DNA of 64,000 bases. Source: an uncultured Roseiflexaceae bacterium (GTDB taxonomy: Bacteria > Chloroflexota > Chloroflexia > Chloroflexales > Roseiflexaceae). Both the position numbers and the translations under genes were made by a program. The DNA lies in NCBI GenBank assembly GCA_937988885.1, contig CALKHR010000049.1:1-64000 (forward strand), in the 5' to 3' direction. Positions 1-8,213 of the stretch are shown one piece after another. Each line of letters begins with the position of its first letter. Position 1 is the first letter of the stretch. The notes below the pieces were generated by a model that made no database searches, was not told the DNA's origin, and saw nothing but the letters and a program-made list of their open reading frames with translations.

Positions 1-499
1 CGGCCATCTTGACTGAGACGGTGGAAACCTGCCGCCATCTCTACAACCACGCCCTAAGTGAGCGCAAGACCGCCTATCAGGAGCGCGGCGTGTCAATTGG
101 CTTTGCCGGTCAGTCTGCCAGTTTGCCGTCCTTGAAGACGAGCATATTGCCCTTGAGAAGCTGAACATTCGCGGGATGCTACGCAATCATCCCCTTGCCA
201 AATCGATCTCCGACGCCGGATGGGGTCTCTTCCTGGGTATCCTGATCGCTAAGGCTGCAAGTGCCGGGCGAGTCGTGGTGGAAGTGAATCCTGCTGGAAC
301 GTCGCAAGTATGTGCGCAGTGTGGCGAGACCGTTCCCAAGCGGCTTGCCGTCCGGTGGCACTCCTGCCCGTATTGTGGTTGTGAGTTGCACCGCGACCAT
401 AACGCTGCGCTCAATATCCTCAAGAGAGGCGGGGGCACCGCCTTCGGGGAGGCTCTGCCGTTGGGCGGGCCTGAGAACCGAGAACCCTACAGGCTTTAG
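1..499 (+). pseudogene. tnpB: IS200/IS605-type TnpB, decayed and 5'-cut by the window edge
   Basis: C-terminal half of a TnpB (OrfB) RNA-guided nuclease. From about position 113 one frame reads VLEDEHIALEKLNIRGM, the RuvC-II region, then a zinc ribbon CAQCG...CPYCG and the final D of RuvC-III in HRDHNAALN, ending at the TAG at 497-499. Bases 3-130 encode, in a different frame, the usual N-terminal helix (AILTETVETCRHLYNHALSERK). Roughly 200 residues that normally separate these parts are missing, so the copy has an internal deletion plus a frameshift and should be inactive. No TnpA transposase is visible. Identification of the family is secure; the extent upstream is unknown. Confidence 0.85.
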
Positions 500-506
500 C
501 CGTGGG
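485..506 (+). ncRNA. Right-end hairpin of the tnpB element (omegaRNA-type stem)
   Basis: CCCTAC A GGC-TTTA-GCC GTGGG folds into a bulged stem-loop that contains the tnpB stop codon. IS605-family tnpB genes commonly end in such a hairpin, which is part of the guide RNA scaffold and the transposon right end. The sequence after it (TGTCAGAAATCC) resembles common right-end termini, so the element probably ends near 515-525. Function here is inferred. Confidence 0.5.
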
Positions 507-787
507 AGTGTCAGAAATCCTTGGATGGGCTGCCTCTCAGTCGTCGTCTTTCGAGTGAATCGTCGATTAAAGACATCAAGGATATCTATCAGACCAAGAT
601 TATTCCGGCGCTTGAGAAGTTGGTGGCCCGCAACGGTATGTTTAATACCTACCTTGCTCAGTACGAGTTGATGGAGCAGCGCAAGTTGACGGCTTCGGAG
701 TTTGAGCGGGAAATTGCTTCGATTGATGTGGAAGATCAGGTTGAGGGGTTTATTATTCTGGAGCCGCTTGCGCAGGCCGCTGCGTAG
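506..787 (+). pseudogene. Fragment of an unrecognised host gene beside the IS end
   Basis: An open frame runs from just after the tnpB stop to a TAG at 785-787, giving a helical acidic segment (KIIPALEKLVARNGMFNTYL, then LTASEFEREIASIDVEDQVE). The only early start is a TTG at 521 with no ribosome binding site, and the frame is open up to the IS end. It therefore looks like the 3' part of a gene interrupted by the insertion, although an intact small protein is possible. No family was recognised. A strong terminator follows at once. Confidence 0.4.
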
Positions 788-812
788 GTTGCTGCTGAAC
801 GTGATGGTCAAT

Positions 813-840
813 GCGCCGCACCCAACTGCGGCGCTTTTTT
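813..840 (+). terminator. Intrinsic terminator
   Basis: Perfect 8-bp stem GCGCCGCA / TGCGGCGC with a 6-nt loop followed by six T. It terminates plus-strand transcription coming through the IS element and the gene fragment. Confidence 0.9.
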
Positions 841-898
841 GCGCCAAGCGCGGAGGTTTGGCTGCGCAGCCGCTTGGGTAGGCGCATCCCCGTCGTGT

Positions 899-927
899 TG
901 CCCAGCCTGAAGGACTTTGGCTGGGCA
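899..927. repeat. Stem-loop in the spacer downstream of cysM
   Basis: Inverted repeat TGCCCAGCC / GGCTGGGCA with an 11-nt loop and no T-tract. It may add to termination of either strand; otherwise nothing is recognisable between 841 and 984. Confidence 0.4.
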
Positions 928-984
928 TGACCACGGGCGCTGTTTTTGCCGACTCGCTTTTTTCCCCAAAATATGCGGCTTTGT

Positions 985-1016
985 GGGCGGTGATGCGCGT
1001 TGGTGCATGACCGCCC
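985..1016 (-). terminator. Hairpin just past the cysM stop
   Basis: Arms GGGCGGT / ACCGCCC enclose a second short complementarity (ATGC/GCAT). It lies 8 nt after the cysM stop on the minus strand. There is no T-run, so efficiency is uncertain. Confidence 0.45.
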
Positions 1017-1023
1017 GTTTGTG

Positions 1024-1956
1024 TTAGTCGTCGTCCCAGAAGCGCTCGCTGAGGTAGCGGGCGGCGCTGTCGCAGAGGATGGTCACGACGACGCCGTGGT
1101 CGAGCTGCTGGGCCACGCGCAGGGCGGCGGCGACGTTTGCGCCCGACGAGACGCCGACCAGCAGCCCTTCGGTGCGGGCGAGGCGGCGCACGGTGGCGAA
1201 GGCGTCTTCGCTGCGCACTTCGATAATCTGGTTGGGCAGGTGGCTGTCGTAGATGCCGGGCACGAATTCGGTGGTGGCCATGTGTTTGACGCCTTCCAGC
1301 GCGTGATACGGGCCGTCGGGCTGCACGGCGATCAGGTTGATGCCGGGGTTTTGGCTGCGCAGGTAGCGCGATGTGCCCATAAAGGTGCCGCTGGTGCCGA
1401 GCGCGGCCACGAAGTGCGTGATGCGGTGTTCGGTCTGCTCCCAGATCTCGGGGCCGGTGGTTTGGTAGTGGGCCTGTGGGTTGGCGTCGTTGTTGAATTG
1501 GTCGGGGTAGAAGTAGCGCTCCGGCTCGCGGGCGACCAGGTCGCGGATGTAGCGGATCGAGCCGTCGATGCCTTCGATGGCGTCGGTGAGCACGAGTTCT
1601 GCCCCCAGCGCTTGCAGGATGCGTTTGCGCTCGGTGCTGGCGTTGGCGGGCATTGCCAGGGTGACGGGGTAGCCCAGCGCTGCGCCGAGCGTGGCGTAGG
1701 CGATGCCGGTGTTGCCACTGGTGGCGTCGGCGATGCGTACGCCGGGGCGCAGGTGGCCCTGTTGTTCGGCGGTGCGCAGCATGTTCAGCACGGGGCGGTC
1801 TTTGACGGAGCCGCCCGGGTTGTACCATTCGGCTTTGCCGTAGACGCGGACGTTCGGCGAGAGTTCGGGCGTGATGCGCGTGAGTTCGAGCAGCGGTGTG
1901 TTACCGACCAGATCGAGCACGTGGCGGCGCGAGTCGAGGTGTCGTGGCGTGGTCAT
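1024..1956 (-). CDS. cysM: Cysteine synthase, CysM/CysK type (PLP enzyme)
   Basis: 310 aa, the normal length of O-acetylserine or O-phosphoserine sulfhydrylases. The PLP lysine is K52 in NPGGSVKDR; TSGNTG follows near residue 80 and the phosphate-binding loop GTSGTFMG near 190. The enzyme makes cysteine from an activated serine and sulfide or thiosulfate in the cytoplasm. It is the last gene of a minus-strand run that starts with two FMN reductases, so it is placed to capture the sulfur released by the monooxygenases upstream. AAGGAAC precedes the ATG. CysM versus CysK specificity cannot be read from sequence alone. Confidence 0.9.
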   Translation of the reverse strand: MTTPRHLDSRRHVLDLVGNTPLLELTRITPELSPNVRVYGKAEWYNPGGSVKDRPVLNMLRTAEQQGHLRPGVRIADATSGNTGIAYATLGAALGYPVTLAMPANASTERKRILQALGAELVLTDAIEGIDGSIRYIRDLVAREPERYFYPDQFNNDANPQAHYQTTGPEIWEQTEHRITHFVAALGTSGTFMGTSRYLRSQNPGINLIAVQPDGPYHALEGVKHMATTEFVPGIYDSHLPNQIIEVRSEDAFATVRRLARTEGLLVGVSSGANVAAALRVAQQLDHGVVVTILCDSAARYLSERFWDDD

Positions 1957-1992
1957 GTTGTTCCTTTCTTTGGCCGATCTGGCGCGGCGCAG

Positions 1993-2991
1993 TTAGGGCG
2001 CGAGCAGTTCGTAGGCGCGGCGGCGTAGGGCATGGTCGTTGATGTTGATGACGAGGATGAGTTCGTCGGCGTCGAGTTGCGCGGCCAGGTCGCGAAGTTG
2101 GCTGCGTACATGTTCCGCTGTTCCGTAGATCGGCGCAAATGCCGCCAGTTTCTCGCGGTCTTCGTCGGTGAAGGTGTAGGCGCGCGCTTCTTCGACGGTG
2201 GGGATGGGTAGGCGTTGCTGGTTCAGCCGATGCAGGGTGACGAGTTCGCTGACGCGCTTGATGTCCTCGGCTTGCTCTTGCGTGTCGGCGCAGATCACGG
2301 AGACGCTGGCGATCGCGTACGGCTCGGCGAGGTGCGCTGAGGCGCGGAACTGTTCGCGGTAGGTGCGAATGGCTTTTTGGCTCTCGCCCGGGCTGAAGTG
2401 GTAGGCGGCGGCGAAGGCGCGGCCCCGTTCGGCGGCGAGCTGGCCGCTGCGCTGCCCCGAGCCGAGCAGGATGATCGGCGGGAAGGGCACACCCTCGGGC
2501 GAGGCGATCACGCCGTTGAGCGGGTGATCTTCTGGGAAGGCCGATGGTGCGATCTCGGCGAAGCCTTCGAGCTCGGCGACGAGCCGCCCGATATCGTCGG
2601 CGGCTTGTAGGCGCGATTCGCTGCCCCGCAATGCCAGAGCGGTGCGCGGGTCTTGGTTGGGCGCTCGCCCGATGCCGAGGTCGATCCGCCCCGGGCTGAG
2701 CGCTTCGAGGGTGCGGAAGGTTTCGGCGACTTTGAGCGGGGCGTAGTTGGGCAGCAGGATGCCGCCCGAGCCAACGCGAATGCGCTTGGTTTCGCGGGCG
2801 ATCGCACCGATCAGTACTTCGGGCGCAACGGCGGCTAGGCCCGGGAAGTTGTGGTGCTCGGCGAGCCAGTAGCGGTAGTAGCCGAGCTTATCGGCGAGGC
2901 GCGCGAGTTCGAGCGTGTTGTGAATGGCTTGTTGGCCGTCTCCGCCCGTTGGAATGGGCATCAGATCGAGGATCGAGTATCGCAAACTCAC
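1993..2991 (-). CDS. Luciferase-like FMN-dependent monooxygenase (group 1)
   Basis: 332 aa. It begins SLRYSILDLMPIPTGG, has LAEHHNFPGLA, VGSGGILLPNYAPLKVAETF and LSPGRIDLGIGRAPNQD, the hallmarks of the LLM group 1 family (bacterial-luciferase fold, TIM barrel). It would use FMNH2 and O2 on an unknown substrate. The start is GTG with AAGGAG 8 nt upstream. It lies between cysM and two other LLM genes, with FMN reductases in the same unit, which suggests oxidative C-S cleavage; substrate is not predictable. Confidence 0.85.
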   Translation of the reverse strand: MSLRYSILDLMPIPTGGDGQQAIHNTLELARLADKLGYYRYWLAEHHNFPGLAAVAPEVLIGAIARETKRIRVGSGGILLPNYAPLKVAETFRTLEALSPGRIDLGIGRAPNQDPRTALALRGSESRLQAADDIGRLVAELEGFAEIAPSAFPEDHPLNGVIASPEGVPFPPIILLGSGQRSGQLAAERGRAFAAAYHFSPGESQKAIRTYREQFRASAHLAEPYAIASVSVICADTQEQAEDIKRVSELVTLHRLNQQRLPIPTVEEARAYTFTDEDREKLAAFAPIYGTAEHVRSQLRDLAAQLDADELILVININDHALRRRAYELLAP

Positions 2992-3048
2992 GGTGTTGCT
3001 CCTTGTGCAGTGCTCGGGTGTACGCCGTTGTACAGCCGAGCGCGTTGC

Positions 3049-4389
3049 TTATTCGTTTACGGCGGCGGCGAGCGTGTTGCTTGGGCGCTCGAGGCCGAAG
3101 TGATCGCGCAGCGTGGGGCCGCTGTATTCGGTACGGAAGAGTCCACGACTCTGCAACTCAGGCACGACGAGATCGACGAAGTCCTCCAGATCGTTCGGGA
3201 AGAGCGTCGGCGTGAGCAGGAAGCCGTCGCTGGCCTCTTCGGCCTGCCAAGTCGCGAAGTGATCGGCGATCTGTGTGGGTGAGCCGACCAGCGAACTGCG
3301 GGGGATGATCTGGTTGACGACTTGGCGCAGCGTGAGGTTATTGGCCTGGGCCAGCGTGCGCCAGCGTTCGATCAGTTCGCCGTTGATATTGGGATCGCTG
3401 GTGTCGATGTCGGGGAATGGGCCGTCGAGATCGACGTTGGCGAAGTTGTAGCCGCTCGGCTCGCTCAGCAGGTAGCGCTGGATCGCTTCGGTGTGCAGCA
3501 GTTCGCGGTAGTATTCGGCTTTCTCCTGCGCTTCGGCTTCGGTGGGCGCGACGACGACGTTGAGGCCCGGCAGGACGCGCAGTTGCTCGGGATCGCGACC
3601 GTACTTGATCATCCGTTGTTTGACATCGGCGTAGTGCTCTTTCGATTGGTTGATGTCGCGGTACGGGCTGAAGATCACGTCGGCGATGCGGGCGGCCAGG
3701 TCGCGGCCATCGTTCGATTGCCCGGCCTGGATGATGACCGGATGGCCCTGTGGCGAGCGCGGCACGTCGAGCGGGCCTTGCACGTTGAACCATTTGTCGG
3801 CGTGGTTGACCGCGTGAATGGCATCGCGATCGAGTTGCCCGTCGCGCAGCGCGTCGTCCTCCCAGCTATCCCACAGCCGTTTGATCAGCGCCACGAACTC
3901 GCGGGCGCGGTCGTAGCGGGTGGCGTGTTCCAGATGCTTCTCTTTGCTGAAGTTGAAGGCGATCTGGTCGCCGCCGGAGTCCTTCGCGGCGGAGTTGCTG
4001 AAACTGGTGACGACGTTCCAAGCCGCCCGCCCGTTGCTCACGTGGTCGATGGAGGCCAGTTGGCGGGCGAGTTCGTACGGTTGGTTGTAGGTGGTCGATA
4101 TGGTGGCGGCGAGGCCGATGCGCGAGGTGAAGGCGGCCAGTGCGGGCAGCAGCGCGAGGGTGTCGGGCCGCCCGTTGACGATCTGGCCGAAGAAGCGATC
4201 TTGGTGCTCGCGCACGACGAGGCCCTCGCCGAAGAAGATCATATCGAGCAGGCCGCGCTCGGCGATCTGAGCGAAGCGCACGTAGGTCTCGAACTCGGTG
4301 AATGGGGCGTGATCGGGGTGCCGCCATGCGATGGTGTGGCCGACGCCCTGCAAGAACACGCCGATATGAAGCTGTTTTTTGCGAGCCAT
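3049..4389 (-). CDS. NtaA/SnaA/DszA-family FMN monooxygenase
   Basis: 446 aa, the usual length for this family. Seen: LHIGVFLQGVGHTIAWRHPD at the N-terminus, FFGEGL, SNGRAAWNVVTSFS and SPQGHPVIIQAGQS. These match nitrilotriacetate monooxygenase component A and dibenzothiophene-sulfone monooxygenase DszA. Such enzymes need FMNH2 from a separate reductase; two reductases are encoded upstream. Sequence does not separate a C-N from a C-S substrate; the cysM neighbour favours a sulfur compound. RBS AAAGGA. Confidence 0.85.
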   Translation of the reverse strand: MARKKQLHIGVFLQGVGHTIAWRHPDHAPFTEFETYVRFAQIAERGLLDMIFFGEGLVVREHQDRFFGQIVNGRPDTLALLPALAAFTSRIGLAATISTTYNQPYELARQLASIDHVSNGRAAWNVVTSFSNSAAKDSGGDQIAFNFSKEKHLEHATRYDRAREFVALIKRLWDSWEDDALRDGQLDRDAIHAVNHADKWFNVQGPLDVPRSPQGHPVIIQAGQSNDGRDLAARIADVIFSPYRDINQSKEHYADVKQRMIKYGRDPEQLRVLPGLNVVVAPTEAEAQEKAEYYRELLHTEAIQRYLLSEPSGYNFANVDLDGPFPDIDTSDPNINGELIERWRTLAQANNLTLRQVVNQIIPRSSLVGSPTQIADHFATWQAEEASDGFLLTPTLFPNDLEDFVDLVVPELQSRGLFRTEYSGPTLRDHFGLERPSNTLAAAVNE

Positions 4390-4434
4390 GGTTGTATCCT
4401 TTTGCTGATGCCGTGGGTTGCCACGGCGTTGGCG

Positions 4435-5580
4435 TTAGCTCTGATAGGCGGTATGGGCCTCGGATGGCGCGCCGATGTAGCGGCTGGCCGGGCGCGACAG
4501 CCCCAAGTGGCCGCGCAGCGTCTTTTCGCTGTAATGGGTGCGGAAGAGGCCGCGCTGCTGGAGTTCTGGCACCAGGTTAAAGACGAACTGCTCAAGCCCT
4601 TCCGGCAGGCTGGCGGGCAACAGATGGAAGCCATCGGCGAGGCCAGCGACGAACCAATCGCCGAGTTGCGCGGCGACGCTGGCGGGTGTGCCCACCAGGA
4701 TGCGGGCGCGCGGCGCTTGGGCGTGGCCGTTGCGGGCTTGGGCGGCGGCGTTGAGTTCTTCGGCGCGAGCGTGGGCCTGCACTTCGGTTGCGCCGAGGAT
4801 GAGCAGGATGCTTTGCAGCACGCGCAGTTCGTGGCTAACAGCGGCGGCCTGCTGGTGATGCTGCTCGTAGGCGCGTTTGGCCTCGTCATCATCGCTGTGA
4901 TGCAGGATCAGTACATCGGCCTGTTGCGGATCGAGTGGTTCGCCGTCGTCGCCCTGGTCCACCTGAATCACCACAACATTGCCCTGCGGCGGTCGGTAGG
5001 TGATCTGCGGGCCACGGATGCGGAAGTGTTCGCCAACGTGATTGATATGGTGGAGTTTGTTCGGATCGAGGTACAGACCCCGCTCGCGGTCCACGATCAC
5101 GGTATCGTCCTCCCAGCTATCCCACAGTTTGCGGCTCACTTCGATAAACTCGGCAGCGATCGAGCGGCGCACTTCGGCGGGCAGCACCTCGGTCTGGCCA
5201 TAGTTAAGCGCTTCGGCCAGGCTGTTGAGCGTGGTGGCGTTCCAGCCCGCGCGGCCTCCGCTCACAAAGTCGAGCGTGGCTAGTTCGCGCGAGACGGTGA
5301 ACGGCTCGGTGTAGGTGGTGGGCTTGCTGACCACCAGGCCGATGCCGCTGGTCTCGGGGGCCAGGCGCGAGAGCAGGGTGAGCGCGTCGATGCGGCCATG
5401 GTCGGCGGGCAGCGAGCGGGCGTCGTGTAGTAGTACGAAGTCGAGCGCGCCACGCTGTGCGGTCTGCACCAAGCTGCGATAGTGATCAAGCGAGGTGAGC
5501 CGCTGCGGGTTGGTGCGGGCCGCGCCCGGATGGAAGCCGAAGCCGCTGATGGAAGCGCTGAGAATGAGCTGTTTGCCCAT
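4435..5580 (-). CDS. LLM-class FMN monooxygenase, NtaA/DszA-related, divergent
   Basis: 381 aa from the ATG at 5580, which has AAAAGGAC 7 nt upstream; an in-frame ATG at 5664 would overlap the neighbouring gene and lacks an RBS. It shares the layout of the preceding monooxygenase (GKQLILSASISGFGFHPGAA, SGGRAGWNATT, YRPPQGNVVVIQ), indicating paralogy. The middle part is more degenerate: the usual IIQAGQS segment reads VIQVDQG. C-termini of both paralogues are alike (LFRTHYSEKTLRGHLGL versus LFRTEYSGPTLRDHFGL). Likely a second substrate specificity. Confidence 0.8.
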   Translation of the reverse strand: MGKQLILSASISGFGFHPGAARTNPQRLTSLDHYRSLVQTAQRGALDFVLLHDARSLPADHGRIDALTLLSRLAPETSGIGLVVSKPTTYTEPFTVSRELATLDFVSGGRAGWNATTLNSLAEALNYGQTEVLPAEVRRSIAAEFIEVSRKLWDSWEDDTVIVDRERGLYLDPNKLHHINHVGEHFRIRGPQITYRPPQGNVVVIQVDQGDDGEPLDPQQADVLILHHSDDDEAKRAYEQHHQQAAAVSHELRVLQSILLILGATEVQAHARAEELNAAAQARNGHAQAPRARILVGTPASVAAQLGDWFVAGLADGFHLLPASLPEGLEQFVFNLVPELQQRGLFRTHYSEKTLRGHLGLSRPASRYIGAPSEAHTAYQS

Positions 5581-5624
5581 TGGTTTGTCCTTTTCGTTAC
5601 AACAAGGCGTTGGCCGAGCGAGCG

Positions 5625-6095
5625 CTAGACCAAATCCTTCTGGTAGGCTAGTACAAGGTCCCAATCACCGCTGAAGCGCGGAATCCTGCGGTAGCCCACC
5701 AGTTCGTAGAGCGCGGCGGCGTTGAGCTGCTTTGGTCCTGTCTGCAGCTTGACGTTGGTGTAGCCGAACGAGAGGGCTAGCCGCTCGAGTTCAGCGAGGA
5801 TCGCTTGGGCCACGCCTTGGCGGCGGAACTCGCGGCGGGTGTACATGCGCTTGATCTCGCCAGTCTGCTCGTCGAGCGGGCGGAGTGCGCCACAGCCGAC
5901 CGCGTGCCCATCGATGCGGGCGATCACAAAGGCGGCGCGGGGCACTTCAACATCCTCGGGCTTGAAGCCCGCGCTGCCGTCGGTCGTTTCGTAGAGCGCG
6001 GCAAGTTCGGCGCTCAGTTCGCTAATCAGTGCTACGGCGTCGGCGCTGCGCACATCCTCGGCAGCCGCGACGATCGTTGTTGTCACTACGCTCAT
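5625..6095 (-). CDS. GNAT-family N-acetyltransferase
   Basis: 156 aa from the ATG at 6095, chosen for GAGGAG 6 nt upstream. The acetyl-CoA loop is RREFRRQGVAQAIL, preceded by GEIKRMYT and followed by the ELVGYRRIPRF motif. It would acetylate an amino group of an unknown small molecule. It sits inside the FMN-reductase/monooxygenase/cysM unit, so processing or detoxifying an imported amine or thiol is possible, but this is inference. Confidence 0.8.
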   Translation of the reverse strand: MSVVTTTIVAAAEDVRSADAVALISELSAELAALYETTDGSAGFKPEDVEVPRAAFVIARIDGHAVGCGALRPLDEQTGEIKRMYTRREFRRQGVAQAILAELERLALSFGYTNVKLQTGPKQLNAAALYELVGYRRIPRFSGDWDLVLAYQKDLV

Positions 6096-6105
6096 ATGCT
6101 CCTCG

Positions 6106-6648
6106 TTAACGTGCGGCCAAGCCGCTTGCAAGGGCGAACAGCTCGTGCGCAAGGGCGGCGCTCTGGCGCTCGACCTCGTTCGGCAGGCTGTTCTTATCGG
6201 GGAACTGCGAATCGGTGATGTAGAGCGCTTGGGCGGCGCTGAGCCCTCGCAGCGAAGCGACCAACGGACGCAGGCCGTGGTCGATCGCCAGGTGATGGGC
6301 CGAACCTGCGCCTGTGGCGATCAAGCCCACCACAATGCCGCGCAACGCCTCTTGCGGAAAGAGATCGAAGAACGCCTTGAGCTGCCCCGTGTAGCTCGCC
6401 CGGTAGATCGGCGTGCTCAACACGACGATCTGCGACTGTGTGGTGCGGGCGATCGCCGCATCGACGGCGTCATCGCGGCGGCGGGCCAACAGCGCATCGG
6501 CGGGCAGGTCGAGCAGATCGAGCAGGCCAGTGCTCACGCCGAGCGCGCCGAGCTGCGCCAACGTGTGTTCGAGCACGATGCGCGAGCGCGAATTGCCCGA
6601 GGCGCTACCCGAGATGCCGAGCGCATTCAGTTTCGGTAGATCGCTCAT
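6106..6648 (-). CDS. NADPH-dependent FMN reductase (SsuE-like)
   Basis: 180 aa flavodoxin-fold protein. GISGSASGNSRSR is the FMN phosphate loop; STPIYRASYTGQLKAFFDLF is the NADPH_FMN_red signature near residues 78-97. It makes FMNH2 for two-component monooxygenases, three of which follow downstream. It is a paralogue of the next gene upstream and is separated from the GNAT gene by 10 nt. GAGG precedes the start. Confidence 0.85.
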   Translation of the reverse strand: MSDLPKLNALGISGSASGNSRSRIVLEHTLAQLGALGVSTGLLDLLDLPADALLARRRDDAVDAAIARTTQSQIVVLSTPIYRASYTGQLKAFFDLFPQEALRGIVVGLIATGAGSAHHLAIDHGLRPLVASLRGLSAAQALYITDSQFPDKNSLPNEVERQSAALAHELFALASGLAAR

Positions 6649-6660
6649 ACAATCCTCGTT

Positions 6661-7209
6661 CTAAGCGTACGTTGTCGCTTCGATTCCCACTAATGTCTCG
6701 GTGAGCGTGTGGATGGCTAGGTCGAGCCGTTCTGCCACGCTTCCATCAAAGGTGAGCTGATCCTCATCCTGCTGCACCTGCGAATCGACGATATAGATGC
6801 TCTGAAGCACGTTGTGGCCGCCGAGCGAAGCGAGCACCGGGCGCAGGGCGTAGTCGAGCGCGAGCATATGCACGGGCGAGCCGCCCGTGGCCAACGGCAG
6901 GATCAATTTGCCCTGCAGGGCGCGCTGCGGCAGCAGATCCAGGAAGGTCTTGAGCGCGCCACTGAACGACGCTTTGTAGATCGGCGTGGCGATGATCACG
7001 GCGCGAGCTTGGTTCACAAGGGCGGTGGCCTGTTTGATGGCGGGGCTGTCGTAGCGCCCATACAGCAGATCCTCGGGTGGCAAATCGCGTACGGCCAAGT
7101 TCCAGGTGCGCAGGCCGTGCTGCTCCAGCCTGAAGCGCAGATGCTTGAGAACAGCACTTGAACGCGATATTGCGGAGGGGCTTCCGGCAATTGTTAATAC
7201 ATCGGGCAC
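6661..7209 (-). CDS. ssuE: NADPH-dependent FMN reductase (SsuE-like), first gene of the unit
   Basis: 182 aa from a GTG at 7209 with AAGGAG 6 nt upstream; the longer in-frame ATG start would run through the leader hairpin and has no RBS. Motifs: TIAGSPSAISRSS (FMN phosphate loop) and ATPIYKASFSGALKTFLDLLPQ. It is the promoter-proximal gene of a unit ending at cysM. Two FMN reductases in one unit with three LLM monooxygenases is a common sulfur-scavenging arrangement. Confidence 0.85.
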   Translation of the reverse strand: MPDVLTIAGSPSAISRSSAVLKHLRFRLEQHGLRTWNLAVRDLPPEDLLYGRYDSPAIKQATALVNQARAVIIATPIYKASFSGALKTFLDLLPQRALQGKLILPLATGGSPVHMLALDYALRPVLASLGGHNVLQSIYIVDSQVQQDEDQLTFDGSVAERLDLAIHTLTETLVGIEATTYA

Positions 7210-7227
7210 GATCGGCTCCTTATGCTC

Positions 7228-7260
7228 GCAGCTTGAACGGTTTGCCGTTGTACAAGCTGC
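7228..7260 (-). promoter_or_regulatory. Leader stem-loop ahead of the ssuE-like gene
   Basis: On the minus strand GCAGCTTG-TAC-AACGG-CAAA-CCGTT-CAAGCTGC forms a stem of 8 plus 5 bp with one 3-nt bulge. It ends 6 nt before the AAGGAG ribosome binding site, so it could influence translation or mRNA stability. Function unknown. Confidence 0.5.
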
Positions 7261-7362
7261 CTCTGGAAGGGAAACAGGCGCAGCATGGCGCAAGGCACAC
7301 CTTCGTTGGGTGCGAATGGCGCGTCAGCGGGCACTACTCACTTGTTGAATAACACGTGTTTG

Positions 7363-7379
7363 TTGATCAAAATAATCAA
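7363..7379 (-). promoter_or_regulatory. Palindrome TTGAT-N7-ATCAA upstream of the ssuE unit (site 5)
   Basis: Minus strand reads TTGATTATTTTGATCAA. It matches the 17-bp palindrome found at four other sulfur-block promoters. Here the first half-site can serve as a -35 box but a -10 at 17 nt is poor (CGTGTT), so this promoter may be weak or activator-dependent. Confidence 0.55.
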
Positions 7380-7449
7380 TAATTCAACGTGCAGCCGAGA
7401 TCAAGGGTATACAGCGGCAAAGCGATGTGGTGAAGGGTGAGTGTTGCCT

Positions 7450-8037
7450 TTAGCTTGAGATACAACAACAGGGCTGGGGTTGTTCGGCGTGGAGAGGGCT
7501 GAGGGTGTTGCCCTCGCCGCAGTTAAGCGTGAGCAGGCCGTGGTAGAGATGGAGATGCGCGCTATTGGCCTGGAACAGTTGGTAGAGCGCGTCGTAGTCG
7601 GGCGGCAACTCGGTCTGCCAAGCGCCGACCAGCAGGTGTACATCGTAGCCGTTGTGTTGTTCGAGTTGCGAATAGCTGAAGATATACGGGTGCCGAGTCA
7701 GCAAGCGCATCGTGTAGGCATCCTGCGAAGCGAGCGAGCGGGAATGCGCTTCCGCAGTCCGTTGCCCAACGCAACCCACGAACTGGTAGTGCGTGCCTCG
7801 CGCTAGCCGATGATTATCGAGCAGCAGAACGCGCTGCCGTTCGCCAGTGGGTTCGGCCAGGTAGGTGGTGTGCGGCAGGGCTGCGGCGCTGTTCTCGATG
7901 GGCGCAAGCGCACGCTGCAGGCCGGAATGCAGGTGTTGAAGCGCTGCAAGATCGTGTTGCTGATACGATAGGCCAAGCTGCCAAGCTTGGTCGCTCGTTG
8001 GGGGTGCCCCGAATGATGGGAGCGGCTCTATCGACAT
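7450..8037 (-). CDS. Unknown protein ending in Cys-Cys-Cys
   Basis: 195 aa from the ATG at 8037, which has AAGGAG 7 nt upstream. No signal peptide, membrane segment or family was recognised; the middle part (DAYTMRLLTRHPYIFSYSQLEQ) is aromatic and His-rich. The last residues are PQPCCCISS, with three consecutive TGT codons just before the stop. Its promoter carries the same palindrome as the rest of the sulfur block, so it probably belongs to the same response. It lies immediately upstream of the ssuE-like unit in the same orientation. Confidence 0.65.
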   Translation of the reverse strand: MSIEPLPSFGAPPTSDQAWQLGLSYQQHDLAALQHLHSGLQRALAPIENSAAALPHTTYLAEPTGERQRVLLLDNHRLARGTHYQFVGCVGQRTAEAHSRSLASQDAYTMRLLTRHPYIFSYSQLEQHNGYDVHLLVGAWQTELPPDYDALYQLFQANSAHLHLYHGLLTLNCGEGNTLSPLHAEQPQPCCCISS

Positions 8038-8131
8038 GCCTCGTCTCCTTGTGTTGCCCACAAACGTACGACGTTTGGGGCGGCGCTACGGCGGTTAAGC
8101 CACAGCAACAGGCGCGTGATCGATGCTGCGC

Positions 8132-8160
8132 ATTATACATTACTTGATAAAGTAGATCAA
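8132..8160 (-). promoter_or_regulatory. Promoter with palindrome (site 4) for the unknown 195-aa protein
   Basis: Minus strand: TTGATC, 17-nt spacer, TATAAT. The palindrome TTGATCTACTTTATCAA (8144-8160) covers the -35 and half of the spacer, the position expected for an operator that excludes RNA polymerase. Confidence 0.7.
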
Positions 8161-8213
8161 GTATATCAACTTACGGAAAAAGGTGGATTTTTGAGAGGGT
8201 GACGATCGCCTCG

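Noticed and set aside
179..1828. Long minus-strand open frame over tnpB and cysM
   Set aside because: Arg/His/Ala-rich translation that is antisense to recognisable genes; a GC-rich shadow.
3322..5283. 653-codon plus-strand frame opposite the monooxygenase genes
   Set aside because: Antisense to two clear LLM monooxygenases; no family features and no ribosome binding site.
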